Source of the DNA: CAZWHE01 sp964633825
GTDB taxonomy: Bacteria; Planctomycetota; B15-G4; CAYZWU01
Reading direction: 5' to 3'
Assembly (NCBI GenBank): GCA_964633825.1
Contig: CAZWHE010000010.1
Span: forward strand, 1-49,897
DNA length: 49,897 nt
The position numbers and the translations under genes were made by a program. Below, piece by piece: positions 32,310 to 40,870 of the stretch. Numbering within the stretch: position 1 is the stretch's first letter; the number at the start of each line of letters is the position of its first letter. The notes under the pieces were generated by a model. It had not been told where the DNA came from and searched no databases. It was given only the letters and a program-made list of their open reading frames with translations.

Positions 32310-33872
32310 ATGAGAATCCAAATGATTCCCGTCTTGATTGCGCTTCTTTTGTTTCTTGCCGCGCCGGGTGCGGCCCAGACCGTTAATAAGGTGCGGTCGG
32401 GCACGGCCCCCGAGGCGGACGCCGTCGAGAAGCCCCGGCCGCTCGGGTACAAAGAATCCTCCACGGGCCTCGATTATCCCGAATGGGGGGAAGGCGACTC
32501 CGAGCTCGAGATGGGCGATGTGAACAACGACGGCTACGTGGACATCGTCTCCATAGGCGACCACGATTCACCGATCAACGGCCAGGAACACGGGATCATG
32601 GTCTACTTCGGCGACGGCCAGGGGTCGTGGACCGCCTTCTGCGACGGCCACTTCGGCTACGGCGGGGTCGCCCTGGGCGACGTGAACAACGACGGTTTCA
32701 TGGACGTGGGCTACGGGATGCACCACGACTACTCGGGCAATGACTTCGGCGACCAGCTCATCGAGGCGGCGCTCGGCGACGGGACGGGCATGAACTGGAC
32801 TCCCTGGGACGACGGCCTGGCCACCAACGGAGAGACGTGGGGCATGTTCGGCACCGACTTCGCCGACGTGGACTGCGACGGAGATCTCGACCTGGCGTCC
32901 GACTCCTTCGGCGCGGGCGCGGGCGTTCACGTCTATCTGAACAACGGGGACGGAACGTGGACCCAGTCTTTCGGCTTCCTGGGCGGCAACTCCTACAAGA
33001 TGATCTACTTCGGGGACGTGAACAACGACGGCTACCCCGACTTCGCCGTGGAACACCAGTACGGCACGGTTTACCTCGGAGACGGCGCGGGCGGATACAC
33101 CCTCGCCGACAACAACCTGCCCGCCACCGGCATCATGGGGCGCGGAGGGATCCATCTGGCGGACGTGAACGGAGACGGCTGCGACGACCTCTCCTTGTGC
33201 ACTTCGAGCGGGGGGCTCGAGGTCTGGCTCTGGACGGCGTCGGGCACGTGGGTTCCGGCATCGAACGGCCTCCCCGCATCGAGCCCTCTCTTCAGGACCC
33301 AGCTCTATGACATGGACGGAGACGGCAAAACCGACCTCGTCGCTTACGGGAGCGGCACTGTGGTCGTCTTTCTCGGGGACGGAGCGGGAAACTGGACTGC
33401 CGACGCGCTCTTCGAGACGGGCTCGCCCGGATACTGCTCGGCCTTCAGGGCCGGCGTGGACGCCGACAGGAACGGCCTGCCCGACATCGTCTGTCTCAGC
33501 GAGGAGGGGGGCTGGCCGAACCGCCAGAACCACCTCCGCTTCTACAAGGAGACGTCCATTCCCCGGCTCCTTCGCGTGAGGATCACCGAGCCCGGCGGCC
33601 ATGAGGTGCTGCGGCGGGGAGCCGTCCGCTTCATCGACTGGTGCAGCGCCGTGCCGGGAGGCGCGGCCTCGGCGATCAGGCTGGATCTCTCCACCGCCGG
33701 ACCGGGCGGCCCCTGGGACGTGATCGCCGACAGCCTGCCCGACAACGGACGCTTCCAGTGGACGGTTCCGTCCCAGGCCCCCCAGTCCGCGAACTGTCAT
33801 ATTCGCGCAACCGTTACGACCGCTTCGGGAAGTTGGTCGGACTATAACGAGGCGCCTTTCACGATCGAATAG
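32310..33872 (+). CDS. Exported FG-GAP/VCBS-repeat beta-propeller protein
   Basis: 520 residues from ATG at 32310, directly after GGAGGTTGTC; the protein then opens with a signal peptide (MIPVLIALLLFLAAPGAAQ). Seven calcium-loop repeats are visible, such as GDVNNDGYVDIV, GDVNNDGFMDVG, ADVDCDGDLDLA, GDVNNDGYPDFA, ADVNGDGCDDLS, YDMDGDGKTDLV and VDADRNGLPDIV, which should form a seven-bladed propeller. The last 110 residues form an Ig-like domain (LLRVRITEPGGHEVL, WTVPSQAP). Likely a secreted or surface-attached binding protein. It precedes a similar protein by 32 bp. Confidence 0.9.
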   Translation: MRIQMIPVLIALLLFLAAPGAAQTVNKVRSGTAPEADAVEKPRPLGYKESSTGLDYPEWGEGDSELEMGDVNNDGYVDIVSIGDHDSPINGQEHGIMVYFGDGQGSWTAFCDGHFGYGGVALGDVNNDGFMDVGYGMHHDYSGNDFGDQLIEAALGDGTGMNWTPWDDGLATNGETWGMFGTDFADVDCDGDLDLASDSFGAGAGVHVYLNNGDGTWTQSFGFLGGNSYKMIYFGDVNNDGYPDFAVEHQYGTVYLGDGAGGYTLADNNLPATGIMGRGGIHLADVNGDGCDDLSLCTSSGGLEVWLWTASGTWVPASNGLPASSPLFRTQLYDMDGDGKTDLVAYGSGTVVVFLGDGAGNWTADALFETGSPGYCSAFRAGVDADRNGLPDIVCLSEEGGWPNRQNHLRFYKETSIPRLLRVRITEPGGHEVLRRGAVRFIDWCSAVPGGAASAIRLDLSTAGPGGPWDVIADSLPDNGRFQWTVPSQAPQSANCHIRATVTTASGSWSDYNEAPFTIE

Positions 33873-33904
33873 CGGCTCTCCCCTGTTGAAAAAGGAGCGA
33901 TCGA

Positions 33905-35791
33905 ATGCTGAAAAGAATATGGCAGGCCGCTTTCGCATCGATCTTTCTTCTCGTGCTGCCCCAGGTTTGCATGGCCGGCGGAAGGGGCTGGCCCGTGGAC
34001 GGACAGTTCGACTGGTACACTCCCGGGAAGTTCGGCCGCGTCGGAAGCCCGGCGGCAGGCGACCTCGACGGGGACGGGAACCTGGAAGTCGTTGTTTTGA
34101 TTGCCAAGTACGGTCCGGGCGGTGATTCGGTTGTCGAAGTCTCGGTCTTCGATAAAGACGGCAATCCCTTGGGCGGCAACTGGCCCGTCCAGATGAACGA
34201 CGAGATGCTTTACGGCAATGTGGCCTCTTCGGCGCCCATGATCGCCGACGTGGATCAGGGCGATAGCGAGCTCGAGATCATCGTGACTCTGCTGGATCCC
34301 GTTGCGAAGACGCTCGAGGTCCATGTCTTGAACCATGACGGAACGTTCCACTGGGCCGCGCCCTTCGAGCGCACGATCAACCATTCCGGTCTTCAAACGG
34401 ATTTTTCTCCCGGAGCCATAGGCGATCTCAACAACGACGGGATTCTCGAGATCGTGGCCGCGGCGGGCGATGAAGTCTTTGCGATCGAGCCCGACAAGAC
34501 CACTTTGTTCGAGAAGAAATTGAACGAGGACATTTATTCCATCACCTCGGCGCCCGCCCTGGCGGACCTCGACCGGGACGGCAGGCCGGAAGTGATACTG
34601 AACTTCGACAAATATTACGCCTGGCGGAGCGACGGGACCCCGCTGCCCGGATGGCCCATCGACATTCCCGGAACGACGCAGGTCCCGGCCTACTGCATAT
34701 CGCCCGTTGTGGGCGATCTCGACGACGACGGTGACTATGAAGTCGTGTTTTCCGACATCTGGGCCCATCCCTTCGAATTCAAGAAGTGGATCTATGCATA
34801 CCATCACGACGGCACGGTGGTCTCCGGCTGGCCCGTCGAAGACATCGGCGTCGGGGGAGCGGACCGGTTCAACAGCCCGGCCCTGGCCGACGTGGACAAC
34901 GACGGCAAGCCCGAGGTGATCACGCTGAAGGCCGGGGCTGACAGCGAGGTCTGCGTCTATCACCATGATGGAACGACGGCGGCCGGCTGGCCCCGGGCCG
35001 TGAACCTGAACGGGATCACTTCCCTCTACTATATCAGCAACTCGTTCACGCCTTCCGTGGGCGACGTCGACGGGGACGGCGAGGTCGAAATCATGGTCGT
35101 TGCCAAGGACCGGAACAACAACGATCTTCCCGCCGTCTACCTCTTCAACGCCGACGGAACGGATGCGGCGGGTTTTCCATATCCCGCCGAGGTGAATTGC
35201 ATGCTCGACTCGATTCCGTCCATGGTCGACCTGAACAGCGACGGCCGGGCCGAAATTCTCTTCAGCTATTACAAGATCACGGGCGCAACGAGCGGCACGG
35301 TCGCCTGGCATCTCGATCTCATCGAGGATCCGGGCTGGCAGTCTTTTAACGACCGGATGATGCCCTGGCCCGGCTTTCAGCGCGATCTTTGTCATACCGG
35401 AGCGCTGCCGAGCGGTTTCGGCCCCTTTCCGCGCCTCGATATCAAGTGCAACGGCGAAGACAGGGACGTCGTCGTTGCAGGCGGAAGCAAGGTCACGCTG
35501 ACGATCGAAATCGAGAGCCGCGACTATGCGGGCTTTCCCGTCGATCTCTGGGTCGCGGCAATCCGGCCCGGGGGGGCATGGACCTATGGATACCACGGCG
35601 CCGCAAACTGGATCGCGGGCTGGGGAAACGTCTACTTTACGGGCGGGCTGTTCGACCTCTCCGAAACCGTTCTCGACCGGAGTCTTCCCGCCGGCCATTA
35701 CACGGCCGGCCTGGCGATCGATATCGATCCCGACGGGGTTCTCGATATGCCCCGGGATTACGATGCCGTCGACTTCGAGGTGCTGCCCTGA
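33905..35791 (+). CDS. Exported FG-GAP/VCBS-repeat protein
   Basis: 628 residues; ATG after AAAAGGAGCGATCG, with signal peptide FASIFLLVLPQVCMAGG. About eight repeats carry the DxDxDG-type calcium loop (GDLDGDGNLEVV, GDLNNDGILEIV, ADLDRDGRPEVI, GDLDDDGDYEVV, ADVDNDGKPEVI, GDVDGDGEVEIM, VDLNSDGRAEIL), interleaved with strands such as DGTPLPGWPIDI and DGTTAAGWPRAV. The C-terminal 120 residues are a separate beta domain (LDIKCNGEDRDVVVAGG). It probably acts at the cell surface in adhesion or ligand binding; no enzyme motif is seen. Convergent with the ATPase gene that follows. Confidence 0.9.
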   Translation: MLKRIWQAAFASIFLLVLPQVCMAGGRGWPVDGQFDWYTPGKFGRVGSPAAGDLDGDGNLEVVVLIAKYGPGGDSVVEVSVFDKDGNPLGGNWPVQMNDEMLYGNVASSAPMIADVDQGDSELEIIVTLLDPVAKTLEVHVLNHDGTFHWAAPFERTINHSGLQTDFSPGAIGDLNNDGILEIVAAAGDEVFAIEPDKTTLFEKKLNEDIYSITSAPALADLDRDGRPEVILNFDKYYAWRSDGTPLPGWPIDIPGTTQVPAYCISPVVGDLDDDGDYEVVFSDIWAHPFEFKKWIYAYHHDGTVVSGWPVEDIGVGGADRFNSPALADVDNDGKPEVITLKAGADSEVCVYHHDGTTAAGWPRAVNLNGITSLYYISNSFTPSVGDVDGDGEVEIMVVAKDRNNNDLPAVYLFNADGTDAAGFPYPAEVNCMLDSIPSMVDLNSDGRAEILFSYYKITGATSGTVAWHLDLIEDPGWQSFNDRMMPWPGFQRDLCHTGALPSGFGPFPRLDIKCNGEDRDVVVAGGSKVTLTIEIESRDYAGFPVDLWVAAIRPGGAWTYGYHGAANWIAGWGNVYFTGGLFDLSETVLDRSLPAGHYTAGLAIDIDPDGVLDMPRDYDAVDFEVLP

Positions 35792-35881
35792 CGGACAAAG
35801 TTCGCTCTCGAGCTCTGATCAGTGACACCCTGCATGCACCGCCTGAAATTCAAACCGTCCGGACCGGTGCTGAACGAAGCT

Positions 35882-37354
35882 TCAGAAGAGACAGTCCATA
35901 GTGAATTGGCTGTCGACGACGCCCACGTAATTGCTGTTCTCTTTGGCGCCGTAACTCGTGATCAATGTGAGAAGAACCAGAGAGCGCGTTCCCGTTCGTT
36001 TCTTGAACATCTCTTTCTTGTGTGTCAGCACCCGCCTATAGTCGGCCGTGATCGAGAACTCGTCCTTTACAAACTTCATTTCGCAGAGATTCACGGTCCT
36101 GTCCGCCCGGTCGATGACCAGGTCGACCTGGGCGCCGCGTTGGTCCTTTTTTCTGTCGACGGTGCAATGCCATTCGGCTTCCCGAGTGGCTACTCCCGAG
36201 ATCCCCAGGGTGTGCTTGATTCTCGATACGTGCTTGAGGCAAACGCTCTCGAAGGCATATCCGGCCCACGCCGACCAGGCCGGCCGTTCGCATTGACGCA
36301 GCCAGTGGTTTTCGTCGATGGCGCCCGAAGCATTGAGGGCGGCCGGTTCGATCCACTTCAGATAGAAGAGCGAGTACTCATCGCTGAGACGATAAGAGCG
36401 TCCACGGTTTTTCTTGGCATAGGAGGGTATGGAAGCGATGAAACCGGATTCCTCCAGCTCTTTCAGAAATAAGCTGGTGTCGCCGCTGTTCGACAATCCG
36501 CATTTTTTGACAATCTCGGTTCTCTCCAATCCCTTGGGTGCCGACGCCAGAGCCCGCACGATCTTGACATGATTCTTGTGCTTCGCGAAGATGGATCCGA
36601 AAACCCGGCCGAACTCTTCTGTCAGGAACTTACCGCTCCTGAAACAGAGCTGGTTGATGATCTGAGAGGACGAAAGCCCCGGCTGGACCAGTCTCAGATA
36701 GGCGGGTATGCCGCCGAAAGCCATATACAGCTCGATGATCTGCCGGTTTTCGAGAAAGACCTTGCGCGATTCCAGGTACTGTTTCGTCTCTCCCAGATCG
36801 AAGGGCAGAAGCCTGATCGTTTCCGTCATCCTGTTATGGAGTCCGCCTTTACTGTTGATAACCTTCTTGATCATCCACGATGCGGCTGAGCCACAAATAA
36901 TGATCAATATATTTCCGTATCGGCTTTTGCTGAAATGCTTGTTCCACGCATATTCCAGGGCTGAAAGAAACCCGGACCTCGCAGAGTCGAGCCACGGAAT
37001 TTCGTCGAAAAAGAGAATGATCTTTTCCTCCGGCCGCGATCGCATCATGCCGTCTACGGCTTGGACAAGGATCCCCATCGCTTCGTCCCAGGTCCCTGGT
37101 ATGGTGTCTTTTTCAATGAAGGGGAAAGTGTTCGCCAATTCGACGCCGAACCGTGCCAGCTGAATTTCCCGCGGAGTGTCGATGGCGCCAACCGCTTCAA
37201 AGAGAATTCCTTTTCCATCAAAATACTCGGTGATCAGGAAAGTCTTTCCGACCCGCCGGCGCCCGTAAAGGGCAAGGAACTCGGGTCGCTCTGACCGAAT
37301 CAATCGTCTCAGAATGAGCTTTTCGGCCTTTCTGCCAATGATGGCCTCTTCCAT
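35882..37354 (-). CDS. Archaeal-type AAA ATPase with C-terminal PD-(D/E)XK-like domain (DUF234 type)
   Basis: 490 residues. Walker A is GRRRVGKT (about 31-38), Walker B is IILFFDEIPWL and sensor-like ICGSAASWM follows. A winged-helix region reads LERTEIVKKCGLSNSGDTSLFLKEL. The C-terminal part has AQVDLVIDRADRTVNLCEMK, which gives the D...ExK arrangement of a PD-(D/E)XK nuclease fold. Such ATPases are common in archaea and anaerobic bacteria and have no proven role; association with toxin-like or mobile functions has been suggested. AAGGAG lies 10 nt before the ATG at 37354. Base composition is more AT-rich than in neighbours. Confidence 0.9.
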   Translation of the reverse strand: MEEAIIGRKAEKLILRRLIRSERPEFLALYGRRRVGKTFLITEYFDGKGILFEAVGAIDTPREIQLARFGVELANTFPFIEKDTIPGTWDEAMGILVQAVDGMMRSRPEEKIILFFDEIPWLDSARSGFLSALEYAWNKHFSKSRYGNILIIICGSAASWMIKKVINSKGGLHNRMTETIRLLPFDLGETKQYLESRKVFLENRQIIELYMAFGGIPAYLRLVQPGLSSSQIINQLCFRSGKFLTEEFGRVFGSIFAKHKNHVKIVRALASAPKGLERTEIVKKCGLSNSGDTSLFLKELEESGFIASIPSYAKKNRGRSYRLSDEYSLFYLKWIEPAALNASGAIDENHWLRQCERPAWSAWAGYAFESVCLKHVSRIKHTLGISGVATREAEWHCTVDRKKDQRGAQVDLVIDRADRTVNLCEMKFVKDEFSITADYRRVLTHKKEMFKKRTGTRSLVLLTLITSYGAKENSNYVGVVDSQFTMDCLF

Positions 37355-37816
37355 TGCATTAGTTCTCCTTGTTACTACCGTAGATTAACACAGCTGTAAG
37401 TCCGCGATAAGTGTCAATATTATATAGATAATGAGGATTTTATAATTAATATTTCCGCGCTAACTCTGTTTTTTTTGCAGTTAGCGCGCCGGTTTTCGTT
37501 TCGGTTTAGTCTAAAAGACACCACGACGCCTTCATAATGTCTTATATAATAGCGTATTAAGGTCATCTTAATCGTCTTGTTCCTGAACGTACTGTGAAAC
37601 ATCTGTAAAAAGCATGACCTTGACGTTAATGCCGAACTCCGCAAATAAACTTCGTAAATCATTCTCATTCAGTCTCCCGGCGGATCTCGAGCCTTTCACA
37701 CGCAACCTGCGGCTTCACACCAGAAAGCGCGTGAAAAAACCGGCCGAAACCTGTATATGAAACGATCAGAGTGCGGTTGGACCGTCCCACCCGATCGGAT
37801 AGAGCAGGGATCTTTC
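37355..37816. other. Divergent AT-rich intergenic region
   Basis: 462 bp between the DUF234-type ATPase (minus) and addB (plus). On the minus strand TATAAT at 37419-37424 could be a -10 box for the ATPase, with a start near 37412, but the -35 match is poor. The first 250 bp are conspicuously AT-rich. An 82-codon open frame at 37420-37668 (minus) has no ribosome site and a biased composition, so I treat it as non-coding. No other gene is seen. Confidence 0.5.
37456..37488. repeat. 10-bp inverted repeat with T-rich loop
   Basis: CGCGCTAACT (37456-37465) pairs exactly with AGTTAGCGCG (37479-37488) around a 13-nt loop containing eight T residues. It lies in the AT-rich divergent region. It may be an operator, a hairpin in a leader, or a remnant of a mobile element end. 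Confidence 0.6.
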
Positions 37817-40800
37817 ATGAACCGTTTCACGCGGGCGCTGGCAAAGGAGTGCAAAAAGGACCTTCTCGGCGAGAAGTGGCTCGTCGCGCCGAGCTACCGC
37901 GTGGGAAACCAGTGGGTCGAGACCGTGGTCCGCGGCGGCACGCCCGCCGTGAACGTGCGCGTCAAGACGATCCGGGGGATCGCCGTCGACCTCGCCGCGC
38001 CCGAGATGGCGAGGCGCGGGGTGGAGCTTCTCCCTCCTGTGGCGGGTCCGATCCTGGCCGACCGGGCATGGGCGAAGGCCGCGACCGGAAAAGCCGCGGA
38101 CCGCAAGGGCTACCTTTCGAGACTCACGCCCGGGCCGAGCCTGGCCCGCTCTCTTTACAAGACCGTCGATGATCTCCGCCTCGCCGGGCTCGGCGCATCC
38201 GGCGTGAGTCCGGATCATTTCGAGGTCCCGGCAAAGGGGAAAGAGGTGAAAAAACTCCTCGCCGCCTGGAAGGACGAACTGGCTGAGAGCGGTCATGCCG
38301 ACTTCGCGGACGTGCTTCGCATGGCCCGTTCGCGGCTCGACGCCGGCCATGGGGCCGGCGGCCTGCCGGACGCGCTTCTCCTGGCCGGAGGGACCGAATC
38401 CACGGGACTCGAGAAGGATCTTCTCGATGGAATCAGAGAAATTCCCGGCATCCGAGTGGTCGATCTCCCCGAGGACGAACCGGGTACGGATCGTCTTGCC
38501 GGCGAGGATTCTATTACGGACGCAAACCTCATCTACCGTGCCGTAGGTGAGGTCAACGAGGTGCGCGAGGCGCTCCGCCGGTGCTTCGAAGAAGGGATCG
38601 AGCTCGACACGGTCGAGATTCTCTACACGACCACCGAACCCTATCTTTCGCTCCTGTTCGAGGTCATGCAGAGGCTTGCGCCCGACAGCCCGGGAGGAGA
38701 GGGAATAGACGCGATGCCGGCCACCTTCGCTGAAGGAGTGCCGGCCCGGTACTCGCGGCCCGGCCGCGCCCTCGCAGGGTGGGTCGCCTGGATGAGCGGC
38801 GGGTTCAGACAAAAGACGCTCGCTCGCATGATAGGGGACGCGCTCCTCGAAATCCCCGGCACGGAGGACGAGGGTTACGGCGTGTTCGCGAGAACGCTCG
38901 CGAGCGTTCCCATCATCATGGGACGCGGCCGCTACCTGCCGAAGCTCGACCGCGCGGTCGAGCGTCGCGATAAGGACGCCGGCCGGCTGAAGATTCTGCG
39001 CTCTCTTGTTGATAACCTTCTCGGCGTGACGCCCGTCGAGTCGGACACGCAGGCGGAAGTTCTCGGCAAGGCCCTCGCCTTTCTCGAAAAGCACGCGCGC
39101 TGTAAAACCCGCTTCGATCGTCTCGCCATGAAGAGGCTCAGGAGTCAGATCAGCCGCCTCGCCGGTCTGGTGAGCCGCGGAAGGACCGCCGGAATCGACG
39201 TGCGCGCCTGGCTCGCCGATCTCCCTGCCGGCACGCGCGTCGCCGGAAGCGGCCCGCGGCCCGGAAAGATCCATCTGGCCCACGCCCTTTCGGGAGGCCA
39301 TTCGGGAAGGGCCGACACATTCATCATCGGGCTCGACGAAGCCCGCTTCCCGGGCGCCGGCATCCAGGACCCGATCCTTCTCGATGGGGAAAGGAGGGCC
39401 GTCAGCGATGAGCTTCCCACTGCGGAATCGCGTCTTTCGAGAAAAGCGGCTGAAATGGAGCGGCTCCTGGCCCGCCTTCGGGGGAGAGTCCGCCTCTCTT
39501 TCTCGTGCCGCGACCTGATGGATGACAGGGAGATCTTTCCGTCCACTCTCCTGCTCGACGCTTACAGGATCGTCTCGGGCGACGGGGATGCGGACCAGGC
39601 CGCCCTGGAGCGCGCCGTCGGCCCGCCCGTCTCTTTCGCTCCCTCGGCGCCGGAAAAGAGCCTCGACACGGCCGAGTGGTGGCTCGAGCGCCTCTGCGGA
39701 GCGGATCGCGCCTGCAGCTCCGGCAGCGTAATCGAGACCGCTTTCCCCTGGCTCGGGCGCGGGATGTACGCCCGCTGCGAGAGGGAGAGCGACCGTTTCA
39801 CGGTTTTCGATGGCCGTGTTCCCAAGCTCGAACCGGCAGACGATCCCTTCTCGATCGATGGACCGGTCATGTCTGCGAGCCGGCTCGAACAGGTCGGAAC
39901 CTGCGGCCTCGCCTATTTCTTCGACCATGTCCTCAGGATCGAACCCGTTGAGGACAAGGAGCCGGATCCCAAGGAATGGCTCGACGCGGCTGCCCGGGGC
40001 TCCGTGCTTCACGAGGTCTTTCACCGTTTCTGGGACGGATTGATCGGAAGGAACGAAAAATTCTCGGCAGCGGGCCGCGAGAAGGAGATGATGGCCATTC
40101 TCGATGAGCGCGTGAAAGTGTGGCGCGACCGCCGTCCCCCGCACGACGAGCATGTCTTCCGGAGGGAGGTGGGGGAGCTGAGGAAAACGGCGCGAATCTT
40201 TCTCCAGGCGGAAGAGGAGTACATGGCCGAAGCGGGCGGCGAGCCGCTCTTTCTCGAGGCCGCGGCCGGGCTCCAATCGGGCGAAATCCCTTCTCCCATC
40301 GACAGGTGCGATCCGGTCGGCCTCGACCTGGGGAATGGGAAGAAAATCAGGGCGTGCGGCAGAATCGATCGGATCGACAGGCTCGCATCTGCAGGCGGCG
40401 CCCCGGACGGGAGCGGGTACGCCGTCTGGGACTACAAGACGGGAAGCAAATACAAGTACGATCGCGGGAAAAGCGAGTACCTGCAGGGGCGCGTGATCCA
40501 GCCCGCCCTCCACCTCGCCCTGGCCGGGGAACTGCTCAGAGAAAAGGTCTCGAAGAGCGCCGGCATCTCCTTCTTCGGTTATTTCTTTCCCGGCCCGCGG
40601 GAGCGCGGAGAGCGCCTTTTCTTTTCTCGGAAAAAACTCGCCCGCTGGAAGGAGGTGATCGCCGCTCTCTGCGAGGTGGTCTCTCGGGGGTGCTTCCTCC
40701 CGACGGACAACGGGATCAAAGGTCTGGACGACTGTCTTTTCTGCGATTTCAAGACGATCTGCATCACCGTAAAGAGCGATGACCTGGACAGCCTTCACTC

Positions 40801-40870
40801 GGCGAGCGCGAAAAAACTCCGAAACGACCCCGCGCTCTCCCCGATCAGGGAGGTGAAAGAGCATGGGTAA
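37817..40870 (+). CDS. addB: AddB-like subunit of a helicase-nuclease (PD-(D/E)XK with iron-sulfur staple)
   Basis: 1017 residues from ATG at 37817, with AGGGA 8 nt upstream; an earlier ATG at 37757 lacks a site. No intact Walker A is visible, as expected for a degenerate helicase in AddB. The C-terminal nuclease has GSVLHEVFHRFW, GRIDRID and VWDYKTGS for the catalytic residues. Cysteines at about 696, 973, 976 and 982 (CLFCDFKTIC) reproduce the C...CxxCx5C iron-sulfur staple known in AddB. The protein should act with AddA, encoded by the 8-bp overlapping next gene, in double-strand break processing and defence. Confidence 0.85.
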   Translation: MNRFTRALAKECKKDLLGEKWLVAPSYRVGNQWVETVVRGGTPAVNVRVKTIRGIAVDLAAPEMARRGVELLPPVAGPILADRAWAKAATGKAADRKGYLSRLTPGPSLARSLYKTVDDLRLAGLGASGVSPDHFEVPAKGKEVKKLLAAWKDELAESGHADFADVLRMARSRLDAGHGAGGLPDALLLAGGTESTGLEKDLLDGIREIPGIRVVDLPEDEPGTDRLAGEDSITDANLIYRAVGEVNEVREALRRCFEEGIELDTVEILYTTTEPYLSLLFEVMQRLAPDSPGGEGIDAMPATFAEGVPARYSRPGRALAGWVAWMSGGFRQKTLARMIGDALLEIPGTEDEGYGVFARTLASVPIIMGRGRYLPKLDRAVERRDKDAGRLKILRSLVDNLLGVTPVESDTQAEVLGKALAFLEKHARCKTRFDRLAMKRLRSQISRLAGLVSRGRTAGIDVRAWLADLPAGTRVAGSGPRPGKIHLAHALSGGHSGRADTFIIGLDEARFPGAGIQDPILLDGERRAVSDELPTAESRLSRKAAEMERLLARLRGRVRLSFSCRDLMDDREIFPSTLLLDAYRIVSGDGDADQAALERAVGPPVSFAPSAPEKSLDTAEWWLERLCGADRACSSGSVIETAFPWLGRGMYARCERESDRFTVFDGRVPKLEPADDPFSIDGPVMSASRLEQVGTCGLAYFFDHVLRIEPVEDKEPDPKEWLDAAARGSVLHEVFHRFWDGLIGRNEKFSAAGREKEMMAILDERVKVWRDRRPPHDEHVFRREVGELRKTARIFLQAEEEYMAEAGGEPLFLEAAAGLQSGEIPSPIDRCDPVGLDLGNGKKIRACGRIDRIDRLASAGGAPDGSGYAVWDYKTGSKYKYDRGKSEYLQGRVIQPALHLALAGELLREKVSKSAGISFFGYFFPGPRERGERLFFSRKKLARWKEVIAALCEVVSRGCFLPTDNGIKGLDDCLFCDFKTICITVKSDDLDSLHSASAKKLRNDPALSPIREVKEHG

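Noticed and set aside
37420..37668. 82-codon minus frame in the AT-rich intergenic region
   Set aside because: No ribosome site, no similarity I recognise, and it overlaps the putative promoter and inverted repeat.
37766..40864. A 1032-codon open frame on the minus strand opposite addB
   Set aside because: It is the mirror of a GC-rich coding frame. It has no ribosome site, is rich in Arg, Glu, Gly and His, and shows no domain, while the plus frame has nuclease motifs and the Fe-S cysteines.
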